The position numbers and the translations under genes are program-made. A DNA stretch of 64,000 nucleotides from Mycolicibacterium moriokaense (GTDB lineage Bacteria > Actinomycetota > Actinomycetes > Mycobacteriales > Mycobacteriaceae), in contig NZ_QJJU01000002.1 in NCBI RefSeq assembly GCF_003201655.1, positions 1 through 64,000 of the forward strand, in the 5' to 3' direction. The notes below the pieces were generated by a model. It did no database searches. It worked only from the letters and a program-made list of their open reading frames with translations, and was not told the DNA's origin. This document shows positions 7,481 to 14,105 of the stretch, piece after piece. Position 1 is the stretch's first letter. The number at the start of each line of letters is the position of its first letter.

Positions 7481-7738
7481 TTAAGGCTCATACGAGCCGT
7501 TGTATTTAGCCGTCATGGTGGGTGTGACAACCGATGTGACGATTGTCGACGAGTACGCAACAGTACTGCTCGCACCCGTGTTCATGGTCGACAACGGGGG
7601 GGCCGACGCCGACGCGTCGCTACTCAACCCCATGCTCAACGCGCACATCGTGGCGACCGCTGCGCCACCGACCACCGCTGCGAGTAGCTTGAGCCGCCGA
7701 CCGGACTGTCCACTCAACTTCCGTTGATGTTGATTCAT
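7481..7738 (-). CDS. Small exported Ser/Thr-rich protein
   Basis: 85 residues. A basic N-terminus (about 1-17) is followed by a hydrophobic core (18-38) and DASASAPP, a plausible cleavage zone near 44-47. The mature part is Ser/Thr/Val-rich with no cysteine and ends KYNGSYEP. ATG 7738 was chosen over the in-frame TTG two codons upstream. It could also stay anchored by its N-terminal helix. No family recognised. Confidence 0.65.
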   Translation of the reverse strand: MNQHQRKLSGQSGRRLKLLAAVVGGAAVATMCALSMGLSSDASASAPPLSTMNTGASSTVAYSSTIVTSVVTPTMTAKYNGSYEP

Positions 7739-7785
7739 CTCCAAACACTCAATTCTCTGGCGCTCCGTGAGTGAGTCCGACGCTA

Positions 7786-8175
7786 TTAGCCGCCGGGGGT
7801 GGCGGACGCCTTGGCGGCCGCGTCGGCCCTGCCCTGTGGGCTAGCCGCTGAATAGCCTGGGTTCGTGGCAGAGGCTACGTGGGGATCGCAGTTCAGTGAC
7901 ACCACCACTATGGTGCCCGCAGTGGGGTGGCTGCCGCGCTGCGGTATCGACTTCGTCGTTTGCGCGATGACGACACAGTCGCTCTGGCTCACGCCGTGGC
8001 CGAACCTAGTTCCCACCTTGATCGAATCGCCGGCGGAGCTGATTGCCGAGCTCGCGTCGCTGTACTTCTGCCCGACCACGGTGGGCGCGCCCGCATTCGC
8101 CACACCGGTGGCGAGGACGATCATCGACGTCGGCGCAATGCTGGCCAACCCCGCGCAGAGAATGATCTTATTCAC
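7786..8175 (-). CDS. Exported protein with PASTA-like segment
   Basis: 129 residues from GTG 8175, where a signal peptide begins (about 1-28, ending VANAGAP). The mature part reads TVVGQKYSDASSAISSAG then VGTRFGHGVSQSDCVV, the pattern of the PASTA-like exported proteins common in mycobacteria, with two cysteines that could pair. PASTA folds bind peptidoglycan or other ligands in some proteins, but that is not shown here. The Ala-rich end (ADAAAKASATPGG) overlaps a degenerate half-palindrome at 7799. Confidence 0.7.
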   Translation of the reverse strand: MNKIILCAGLASIAPTSMIVLATGVANAGAPTVVGQKYSDASSAISSAGDSIKVGTRFGHGVSQSDCVVIAQTTKSIPQRGSHPTAGTIVVVSLNCDPHVASATNPGYSAASPQGRADAAAKASATPGG

Positions 8176-8327
8176 ATTTGACCAGCCCCACCTGTAACCA
8201 TGATCACTGCGGCATAACGCCAAACCACATTATCACGAAGCTTCGCTGTGAAAACGCGAAGAACCCAAACGAGGGGTCACAACCGAACACTCAACCGGTA
8301 ACGACGCCATGATTCCGGCACCAAAGT

Positions 8328-8750
8328 GTGAAGTTGCTGTTGGCGATGATCACCGCGAGCGTCGTCGAGCGCCCCAGTCGCGCCTACCGCGGCAGCCGCA
8401 ACCTACGCGCCGTGCAGCAGCTGCTTGGGCACTCATCGGTTGGGACGACCGAATTTTACTGTGCCGTAGACGATTCCGAGATCCGTGCGGCGATGGAAGC
8501 GGGTCAGCCACCCGGCGACCGCACCGAAAGATCGATCCGTGCCCACCTCACACCCGCGGTCGCCGTCATGGGTATCGCCGCCGCTGGACTCGGCATCGGC
8601 GCCCTGTTTCTGGCCGACGCACCGGCGGGTCCAGCGGTCGTCACGCCTGCAGTTCATCACTCCACGGTGCTAGGGCGCGGCAACCTTCCGGTGGCGCAAC
8701 TGCCGACCGTCGCCCCCGTCCTGCCATCGAGAGTTCGCCCCCCTACCTAA
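8328..8750 (+). CDS. Chimeric ORF: integrase tail joined to a membrane segment
   Basis: A 140-codon open frame from GTG 8328 without a good ribosome site. Residues about 16-58 are an in-frame copy of the integrase C-terminus, including LLGHSSVGTTEFY. After GDRTERS comes a different sequence with one hydrophobic span (AVAVMGIAAAGLGIGALF) and a Pro/Val-rich end. The second half may be a separate small membrane or exported protein starting at the ATG 8493 or 8568, with the integrase remnant only accidentally in frame. Expression is uncertain. Confidence 0.35.
   Translation: MKLLLAMITASVVERPSRAYRGSRNLRAVQQLLGHSSVGTTEFYCAVDDSEIRAAMEAGQPPGDRTERSIRAHLTPAVAVMGIAAAGLGIGALFLADAPAGPAVVTPAVHHSTVLGRGNLPVAQLPTVAPVLPSRVRPPT
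8374..8502 (+). pseudogene. Integrase 3'-end fragment
   Basis: 129 bases nearly identical to 2178-2306 of the integrase (about ten differences by eye). They cover the region with His320 and Tyr329 but no other catalytic part. Similarity begins at CCAGTCGCGCC and ends at GATGGAAGCGG. It is either the remains of a second integrase or a duplicated end of the first, and marks an earlier insertion or a recombination joint. Confidence 0.85.
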
Positions 8751-8869
8751 GATCCCCACGGATGGCGGGCCGACCGCTGCGCGCCTCCGAGGATCCGCCA
8801 AGGCATCCGCCGCAACCTTTCGGTGACCGGCCACGACGCGCCGCACAACAGCGGAGAAAAAGGACCACC

Positions 8870-9121
8870 ATGAGCGACAACCACATGAAGAAGATGACTG
8901 GCATGGCCCTCCTGTCGGGCGGCTTCGCGCTGGCCGCATTGGGACTGGCTTCGGGGACCGCCCACGCGTTCAACCCGCAGCCGGACCCGCCGGGCAAGCC
9001 AAACCCCGTCGGCGTCGTTGTCCAGCAAAACCCGTTCCAGGTCACAATCGGGAAGGGCACCACGGAAATACATGTTGGCCCTGTCGGTCCCGCGGGACCA
9101 GGGGGCAGAAGCCAACCTTGA
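8870..9121 (+). CDS. Small exported protein with FNPQPDPPGKP start
   Basis: 83 residues. AAGGA lies just upstream of ATG 8870. The signal peptide (about 1-33) ends TAHA and the mature chain starts FNPQPDPPGKPNP, a motif I associate with small mycobacterial exported proteins. A Val/Gln/Thr strand-rich middle leads to a GPVGPAGPGG tail like that of the gene at 4569. No cysteines. The function is unknown. Confidence 0.75.
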   Translation: MSDNHMKKMTGMALLSGGFALAALGLASGTAHAFNPQPDPPGKPNPVGVVVQQNPFQVTIGKGTTEIHVGPVGPAGPGGRSQP

Positions 9122-9251
9122 ACTACTACCCTTAACACGCACTGCAGCGTCCTGGACGGGCCTGCGTCCGTGCAGATCTCGACCGCACGCGACTGACGGC
9201 GAACGGCGCGGCGTCGGTTAACCACCCAGCTTCTCAGCGCACACTGACACC

Positions 9252-9428
9252 GTGGCCGCCGTGTTCACCTGCTCGCACTGCAACGCGGTGCCCGAGCAGG
9301 TTGTCGACGGCAAGGCCACCATCGAGATCGTGCGCCACCAACTCGGCTGCCCCGACGCTGTTGGCCCAGACCCGCACACGCTGGCACGTTTGGAACCGAT
9401 CAGCGCTGACTCGCGTCTGACCTACTAG
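9252..9428 (+). CDS. Small zinc-ribbon-like protein
   Basis: A 58-residue frame from GTG 9252 to TAG 9426-9428 with the strong GC3 bias of real mycobacterial genes. It begins VAAVFTCSHCNAVPEQVVDG, with Cys-xx-Cys at residues 7 and 10, and a third Cys in RHQLGCPDAVG. This fits a tiny metal-binding or truncated zinc-ribbon protein. The ribosome site is weak. The stop abuts the palindrome at 9430. Below the usual length cut-off of gene finders, so easily missed. Confidence 0.5.
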   Translation: MAAVFTCSHCNAVPEQVVDGKATIEIVRHQLGCPDAVGPDPHTLARLEPISADSRLTY

Positions 9429-9429
9429 T

Positions 9430-9463
9430 CGGCCCGCCACCAACGTCCCCAAGTGGCGGCCCG
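9430..9463. repeat. Dispersed palindrome, copy 2
   Basis: CGGCCCGCCAC (9430-9440), 12-base loop, GTGGCGGCCCG (9453-9463) with one mismatch, followed by ATCTAG as in copy 1. It sits between the ends of two convergent small genes (9428 and 9476) and could act as their terminator. Confidence 0.65.
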
Positions 9464-9475
9464 ATCTAGTTCTTG

Positions 9476-9655
9476 TTACCTGCGCCGATACCGCAGGTAC
9501 AACCCCGCACCGACGACGGCAAAGGGCAGTATCACCAAGCCCAAGGCGACCCAGCTGGACGAACCGCTCCAGTGGAAGGTGTTACCTCCGGAGTTCGCGA
9601 GCATTTGGTTCGCCGCGAGGTAGTCATCACCCCAGCCAGTCAGCCAATACGCCAC
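9476..9655 (-). CDS. Small single-span membrane protein
   Basis: 59 residues from GTG 9655, with a strong GAGGAGA five bases upstream. A polar N-terminal half (VAYWLTGWGDDYLAANQMLA) leads to a membrane span (about 35-54) and a basic end LRYRRR, predicting a cytoplasmic C-terminus. It lies 20 bases after the broken DUF1508 copy on the same strand. The intact DUF1508 gene is likewise followed by a small membrane protein (5232-5426). The function is unknown. Confidence 0.6.
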   Translation of the reverse strand: MAYWLTGWGDDYLAANQMLANSGGNTFHWSGSSSWVALGLVILPFAVVGAGLYLRYRRR

Positions 9656-9675
9656 CCGGCTCTCCTCACGTTCGG

Positions 9676-9864
9676 TTATTCGGTTAAGTCGACAACTGCC
9701 GCGCCTCCTGAATTCTTCTTCACCGACTCGACACCGTTCTTCGCGGCGGCCTTCGACTCGTAAGCCTCACCGACAGCGATGATTTCGCCGTTACCGGCCT
9801 TCAACCGGAATCGGAACTTGCTGCTCTTGTCCTTGTAGATTTCGCGGGCCGAAGGATGCGCGGA
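9676..9864 (-). pseudogene. Truncated DUF1508 copy
   Basis: Starting at EIYKDKSSKFRF this frame matches the DUF1508 protein at 5464-5646 almost throughout, ending VVDLTE-TAA (9678-9676). The first five residues and any ATG, GTG or TTG start are gone. Upstream the frame reads SAHPSAR and then meets, in phase, the stop codon of the exported-protein gene at 9865. The copy was joined here by recombination and probably cannot start translation itself. Confidence 0.7.
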
Positions 9865-10203
9865 TTAGTGGCCGTGACCGCCACCACCATCGCCTCCAGT
9901 GTGGTCGCCACCGTCGTCGGTGCCGGCGTTATATCCGGGCGCAGCGATGATGCTGTCCACGTAAGAGCCGTCGTCAGGGGGCGGAGCTACATCATTGGGC
10001 GACGAATCCAGAGGGGTGGCGTCTGGCGGAGGGGCGTCCGTGTTGCTGACAACGGCAACGCAGGCACCGTCCACGGCCACTTCACTGTCCGAGCAGACAA
10101 GGTCATCGGCAGCAGCGGGCGCTGCGCCGATAAGGGCGGACACGGCAAAAGCTGCGCCCGCCGCCGCCAACAGTGAAGCGGTGCGTGATCTTGTTGCGGG
10201 CAT
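9865..10203 (-). CDS. Small exported protein, C-x10-C family (copy 3)
   Basis: 112 residues from ATG 10203, chosen for the signal peptide start and an upstream TGAGGCG. The signal (about 1-32) ends APAAADD. The mature part has CSDSEVAVDGAC, the same C-x10-C module as the 3262 and 3986 genes, then a long Asp/Pro-rich stretch and a Gly/Asp/His tail ending GGHGH that could bind metal. The stop is fused in phase to the truncated DUF1508 copy. An in-frame start further upstream (10320) is less likely. Confidence 0.75.
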   Translation of the reverse strand: MPATRSRTASLLAAAGAAFAVSALIGAAPAAADDLVCSDSEVAVDGACVAVVSNTDAPPPDATPLDSSPNDVAPPPDDGSYVDSIIAAPGYNAGTDDGGDHTGGDGGGGHGH

Positions 10204-10377
10204 GACAAACGCCTCATTTCGTCGTAGAGGATGACAAAGTAGCAGCTGGCAGGCATTTTCGCAGATCCAAGCCGCAGCGCAACCTCCACGGGCGTTGACG
10301 GCTGTTCGTGTTCGGTTCAACTTCCTTTAGTTGCTTGTGCTTCGGCTTGGGGATGGTTGGGCCTCTACCCTGCCTGT

Positions 10378-11034
10378 ATGCGGACCGCATTCCACGAGCG
10401 CATGGATGCTCTGACAGCCCAGCTAGGTGGTATGTGTGGGCTGGCCGGCGTCGCTATGGAACACGCAACCCAGGCGCTACTTCAGGCTGACCTTCCTCTC
10501 GCTGAACAGGTCATCACCGACCATGACCGGCTCGCCACAATGAGGGTGAAGGCTGAGGAAAACGCGTTAATGCTGCTGGCGCTGCAAGCGCCGGTCGCTG
10601 GAGACCTCCGCGCGATTGTCAGCTCGCTTCAGAATGTCGGCGACGCCGAGCGGATGGGCGGCCTGGCGCTTCATGTCGCGAAGATCGCCCGCCGCCGTCA
10701 CCCCGCGCACACCCTCCCGGAGGGAGTCAACGGCTACTTCGCCGAAATGGGCAGGGTTGCAGTCGAATTGGGCAAGAGCGCACAGGAAGTCGTGATGTCC
10801 GGCGACCCGCGCAGAGCCGCCGAAATCGACGACGAAGACGACGCGATGGATGAGTTGCATGGGCACTTGTTCATCGTCTTGATGGACCGCGAATGGAAAC
10901 ATGGCGTGCCCGCTGCCGTGGACGTGACCCTGCTAGGCAGGTTCTACGAACGATTCGCCGACCACGCCGTCGAGATTGCCCGCCGCGTCATCTTCCAGGC
11001 CACTGGTCGGACTTCGGCAGCCGACGTTTCCTAA
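10378..11034 (+). CDS. phoU: PhoU/PhoY-type phosphate regulator
   Basis: 218 residues from ATG 10378. Two PhoU three-helix repeats: first around [20 protein letters not shown], second around [22 protein letters not shown]. PhoU proteins link phosphate transport (Pst) to the sensor kinase PhoR and to antibiotic persistence. The first repeat has Gly where the general family has the metal-binding Asp of ERxGD. I believe mycobacterial PhoY proteins also vary there. No pst or pho genes are nearby, so it is an orphan copy in the island and may be an extra paralogue. Confidence 0.9.
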   Translation: MRTAFHERMDALTAQLGGMCGLAGVAMEHATQALLQADLPLAEQVITDHDRLATMRVKAEENALMLLALQAPVAGDLRAIVSSLQNVGDAERMGGLALHVAKIARRRHPAHTLPEGVNGYFAEMGRVAVELGKSAQEVVMSGDPRRAAEIDDEDDAMDELHGHLFIVLMDREWKHGVPAAVDVTLLGRFYERFADHAVEIARRVIFQATGRTSAADVS

Positions 11035-11144
11035 CCGCGTGGCCGCTAACCTCGGCAAGCGCTCGGGCATGACATCGGCGAAGGACTGCCCTAGCTTCGG
11101 TGTTGCTTGCGCCTTCGCGCGCTGCGCGGCGGCGCACTTCGGCG

Positions 11145-11444
11145 TCAGTCTGGCCAGACGCCTTCGAGCATGCAAAGGGGCTCGGTGCCGGGCCCGGAGC
11201 TACGGCACCAACTGCGGCCGGTTAGCTTCCAGATCCATCGCCCATTGGACGCGTGCAGCGTGACGTGAGTGCCGTCGAAACTCAGTCCGACGTCGGGGTC
11301 TGCTCGGCTGTGCTCGAGGACATGTTGGGCGAACCACATGACCCGCGTCGCGTGGTCGACGCACAACCGGTCGCCGTCTCGGCGAAATCGCACTTCCCCG
11401 GATGGTTGCGGCGGCACCCCGATGGTGTGCATTGTCACGCTCAT
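11145..11444 (-). CDS. Conserved-looking hypothetical protein
   Basis: 99 residues, soluble, no signal peptide. It reads like a real mycobacterial protein (GEVRFRRDGDRLCVDHATRV then MWFAQHVLEHSR and FDGTHVTLHASNGRWIWKLTG), with alternating strands suggesting a small beta-rich fold. Two cysteines near the end. The ribosome site is weak. It converges with the PhoU gene. No family recognised. Confidence 0.55.
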   Translation of the reverse strand: MSVTMHTIGVPPQPSGEVRFRRDGDRLCVDHATRVMWFAQHVLEHSRADPDVGLSFDGTHVTLHASNGRWIWKLTGRSWCRSSGPGTEPLCMLEGVWPD

Positions 11445-11607
11445 GCGTCTCGCTGTGCCATTCCCGGCCCCTGACCACGCCCGCGCCCCGTCGACCGTCG
11501 ACGATGCACTTGGAGTATCCCCAGCTGCCTAACAGATCAATCATGATTTAGGAGATTTAGCAAAGTCTTCAAATAACGTTGACGTCTATTATTTGTGATC
11601 TGGAACC

Positions 11608-11684
11608 TAGCTGGCACCCAGGTCAACTTCCGATTTGGGAGCACCCCCGGCCAAACCCCCGGGCTGGGGGTGCGGTGCCAGCTA
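11608..11684. other. Nested inverted repeats (cruciform or structured RNA)
   Basis: Outer arms TAGCTGGCACC (11608-11618) and GGTGCCAGCTA (11674-11684) are perfect. Directly inside, GCACCCCC (11641-11648) and GGGGGTGC (11666-11673) are also perfect, with a C/G-rich loop. The flank just upstream (11545-11607) is AT-richer than its surroundings. It could be a transcription terminator, a small RNA or a mobile-element end. Confidence 0.5.
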
Positions 11685-11958
11685 GCAATCGGTCATAGGC
11701 TCTGGTTGTGTTGACGACCCAACTGAACTGGTGGCTGTGGGCTAAGCACGCAGGCAATCGACCGACTCGATGATCGCGATTGTCGGATCAATGAGCTTGG
11801 TTGCGGCCGTGTTGACTGGGGCGATTTGGGGCAGGCGGTTGGCGGCTGCGCCTGCGCGGGTGCGGCGGTCGAAGGGTCTGCTCGCCATGCCACGTTGAGA
11901 TGTGTCTGCTCCAAACTTGACGTAGATCCCCACGGGTGGTCCGGCCCGTCTACGAACG
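11685..11958. other. Stretch without a secure gene
   Basis: Only a 42-codon frame at 11770-11898 with one hydrophobic span (MIAIVGSMSLVAAVLTGAIW) and a basic end is notable. It has no good ribosome site, so I leave it as a possibility. At 11926-11941 the bases resemble the half-palindrome near 8751-8772. Confidence 0.3.
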
Positions 11959-12170
11959 GATTCGCACTAGCGTCCGTCTATCAAGTGTTCGGTCCGCCAC
12001 CATCACCACATGCTTGGTGGCGGGCCGAACCCTTCCGGGTCACACGATGCTCTGCAGCCGGTGCGGAGCCGTGCTTACCCGGTGGATAGAAAACCCTCTT
12101 TCTGCCCCAAGTCGACTCTGGCTTCCGGGCTATTACAGCGAAGCACGGGTGAACGCGACCATTTCTCCTA
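11959..12170 (+). ncRNA. Duplicated RNA-like block, copy 2
   Basis: Matches 4353-4522, interrupted after AAGTGTTCGG by a 46-base palindromic insert. The long-range stem CCGTGCTT (12069-12076) with AAGCACGG (12141-12148) is kept, and the inner CCCGG (12078-12082) pairs with CCGGG (12125-12129). The two copies differ mostly outside the paired bases. No gene starts right after it. The nearest plus-strand start is at 12488. Confidence 0.4.
11987..12030. repeat. Dispersed palindrome, copy 3, inserted in the RNA-like block
   Basis: GTTCGGTCCGCCACCA (11987-12002), 12-base loop, TGGTGGCGGGCCGAAC (12015-12030): 16-bp arms with one G-T mismatch. Copy 1 of the surrounding block (near 4387) is continuous across this point, so the palindrome was inserted here or lost there. 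Confidence 0.7.
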
Positions 12171-12232
12171 ACCCTGAGACGGGCTGTCCGCGGCCGGTGG
12201 ACACCCCTTCGGTGTCGGGTCGATCTGTTCCG

Positions 12233-12451
12233 TCAGCCGTTGGGGCAAGGCGCCGGAAGCCACATGGCGAAGCACGGCCCTTCCGGCACCCGCGGTGGAT
12301 TGGGCCCCTCCCAGACATTGTCAAGGGGCGCACCATCACTGACAACCGCAGTACCGTCAACGTTGCCGTGCCCGCGGGCCACTATCCAGAACGTGTGGCA
12401 GATGCTCAGGTCCCAATCGAGGCCTACGCTTGTCGCTACTTGATTTCTCAC
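12233..12451 (-). pseudogene. Remnant of a WCPGDP-family exported protein
   Basis: The 72-codon frame carries DWDLSICHTFW and VWEGPNPPRVPEGP, clearly related to the WDTNVCHTYWYVYFGQGNV region of the protein at 15869-16261. The signal peptide and the WCPGDP part are missing, and the GTG start is arbitrary. I read it as a decayed third member of the family. Confidence 0.55.
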
Positions 12452-12487
12452 AGCTGACTTGCGGCTTCGCGGCGGATGCTGGGCGGC

Positions 12488-12790
12488 ATGACTGAACCTG
12501 AACGGACTAAGTCAACAACCGCGGCAGGCGAGACCACAGAGCCGCGATACGGGCAGGGCCGGTGGCACCGACGTGGCAGGCCGTTTCGGTTTGCGGCCGT
12601 GATCGTCGCGTTGGCAGGCATTGTTTTCATCATCGCCGTGATCTTTTGGAGCGGATTCGTCTTGGGTGCTTGCAGTGGTGGCCATCACGGCCATCATTGG
12701 GGCGGGCATCATTGGGACGGTTCCCGGCACACGTCGATGTCGTCGCAGTACGCCCCCGAGTTGGCGTCAGAGGGCACTTTCACCGCGTAG
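12488..12790 (+). CDS. Single-span membrane protein with His-rich tail
   Basis: 100 residues from ATG 12488. A polar, basic N-terminal part (1-34) is followed by a membrane span (about 35-58) and a cluster of seven histidines at 66-81 (GGHHGHHWGGHHWDGSRH), suggesting metal binding outside the membrane. Cys62 follows the span. An ATG at 12476 is an alternative start. The function is unknown. Confidence 0.6.
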   Translation: MTEPERTKSTTAAGETTEPRYGQGRWHRRGRPFRFAAVIVALAGIVFIIAVIFWSGFVLGACSGGHHGHHWGGHHWDGSRHTSMSSQYAPELASEGTFTA

Positions 12791-12852
12791 CCGCGGATTG
12801 TGCCTCGGCGCTGTCCCGCAGAACTGACGGACCATGCGCGCATGCTTAGCCC

Positions 12853-13035
12853 ATGCGAACGTTGATCCGCCTGTTGTTCGTCTGCTGTGTCGCAGGCGTG
12901 GTGTCAGCCTGTCTCGTCAGTGCTCCGCCGATGGTGCGCGCGGATCCGGTCGCGACGACCGCTGTTGTCTTGAAGGTCGTCGACGGGGGTGGCGGGCCGA
13001 TCTATTTCGCTACCACGTCGCGCAGAGGTCATTAA
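12853..13035 (+). CDS. Small exported protein with repeat-derived end
   Basis: 60 residues. The signal peptide (about 1-30) ends MVRADP. The short mature part VATTAVVLKVVDGGG runs into the half-palindrome GTGGCGGGCCG (12989-12999), which encodes GGGP, and stops soon after. The gene looks truncated by the repeat. Its stop overlaps the stop of the convergent gene at 13032. Function unknown. Confidence 0.55.
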   Translation: MRTLIRLLFVCCVAGVVSACLVSAPPMVRADPVATTAVVLKVVDGGGGPIYFATTSRRGH

Positions 13036-13463
13036 GCGAAGGTGGATTCGCGATCCGGCTCGGGACCGAACTTGAACCGTCGGCCGGTGATTTCCAAGGC
13101 GATCACCCGGACGTAGACAGGCTTCAACGTCGCGGTCCACGGCAGCAACGGCGCTTCCTGGGCCTCTAGGATCTCGGCGTTGGCCGACAGCACATGCGCC
13201 CTGCCCTTGACAATCACGCTCCACCCCTCAACGACAGTGTGGTCGTCGGCCTCGAAAGCTACTCCGCCGCTCATCGCAGCTCCGTACAGCTTGGTGCCCT
13301 GGGCAGTTCGGAATAGCACCGTCCGGCGTTGAGTGACGAAGTTGACCGGGAAGATTTCGGGCTGCCCGCCCAGGATCGTGACCAATCGGCCTATTGACAC
13401 GCTTGATAGCAAGGTCCAGCTCTCGTCTTCGCTTAGCACGGTCACCGGAACATCTGCGGACAT
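13032..13463 (-). CDS. Pyridoxamine 5'-phosphate oxidase-like split-barrel protein
   Basis: 143 residues with the flavin split-barrel pattern: SWTLLSSVSIGRLVTILGGQ, PEIFPVNFVTQRRTVLFRTA, GTKLYGAA, VAFEADD and GWSVIVKGRA. Such proteins bind FMN, F420 or heme. Several mycobacterial relatives belong to the dormancy regulon, as I recall. ATG 13463 is preceded by a weak purine stretch. The substrate is unknown. Confidence 0.85.
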   Translation of the reverse strand: MSADVPVTVLSEDESWTLLSSVSIGRLVTILGGQPEIFPVNFVTQRRTVLFRTAQGTKLYGAAMSGGVAFEADDHTVVEGWSVIVKGRAHVLSANAEILEAQEAPLLPWTATLKPVYVRVIALEITGRRFKFGPEPDRESTFA

Positions 13464-13688
13464 GATTCAGCCTAACGCGATGAGGATGTTGGAGAAGCTT
13501 TCCGGGGGACGCGAACTTCTGAGTCATCTTGGGCGCCGCAATACCTTCGTAAAAATCCGTTGGCCTATCCAGATCCTTGCGTTCCAAGGTTCTGGAATGC
13601 TCATGGCGCGCACGTTCGAGAAGCCAGAAACGCAGGACGAAATTGCTGCATCGACCTAGTTGGACGTGACGTTAGCTTCGAATCGGTT

Positions 13689-13722
13689 CGGCCCGCCACA
13701 ACCAGACTTCGGTGGCGGGCCG
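13689..13722. repeat. Dispersed palindrome, copy 4 (perfect)
   Basis: CGGCCCGCCAC (13689-13699), 12-base loop, GTGGCGGGCCG (13712-13722), all eleven pairs perfect. It begins 17 bases past the stop of the minus-strand gene at 13740, so a terminator role is possible. Confidence 0.7.
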
Positions 13723-13739
13723 ACTAATAGCTACTCGGT

Positions 13740-14105
13740 TCAGCGCTGTGCGACGAAGACCGGCACGTTGCTGACCACCGGCGACTTCTTGGGCGTTTGG
13801 TTCACCGGCGCCAGGACGCCGCCCGACTGCTGCTGCAGGACGCCGCCGCCCTTCACCGCATTGGAGACGGTGATCGTTCCACCACTGCAGGAGACGGTCT
13901 TTCCGTCGACCTTCACCGCCTGGCCGTCGTCGATCGGGATGTCGTAGCCGTCCTTGTCGGTGTAGTGGCATCCGCCGCCGCTAGGGCCGGAGTCGTTGTC
14001 GGTGGCGTTGGCGATGCCCGGGGCCACGGCGACAAAGGCCAGGGCGCCAAGCAGCGTCGCTGCGTACTGGAAGCGGGTCAGCTTGCGGCTGTTGGACTTG
14101 ATCAT
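13740..14105 (-). CDS. Small exported protein with one Cys pair
   Basis: 121 residues. GAGAGGAACC lies just upstream of ATG 14105. A signal peptide (about 1-34) ends IANATD. The mature part holds GGCHYTDKDGYDIPIDDGQA and KTVSCSGGTITV, two cysteines in a beta-rich stretch, then a Gln/Pro/Val tail ending VFVAQR. No family recognised. Confidence 0.75.
   Translation of the reverse strand: MIKSNSRKLTRFQYAATLLGALAFVAVAPGIANATDNDSGPSGGGCHYTDKDGYDIPIDDGQAVKVDGKTVSCSGGTITVSNAVKGGGVLQQQSGGVLAPVNQTPKKSPVVSNVPVFVAQR

Noticed and set aside
7786..7809. Degenerate palindrome arm at the end of the PASTA-like gene as a real repeat copy
   Set aside because: Only about six of nine left-arm positions match, which could be chance inside coding sequence.
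8309..9121. A 270-residue protein covering the whole 8309-9121 frame
   Set aside because: Only the last 83 codons (from 8870) have a ribosome site, signal peptide and normal composition.
11200..11544. 114-codon minus-strand frame overlapping 11145-11444
   Set aside because: Arg/His/Pro-rich composition typical of an out-of-frame shadow; the 11145-11444 frame is better.
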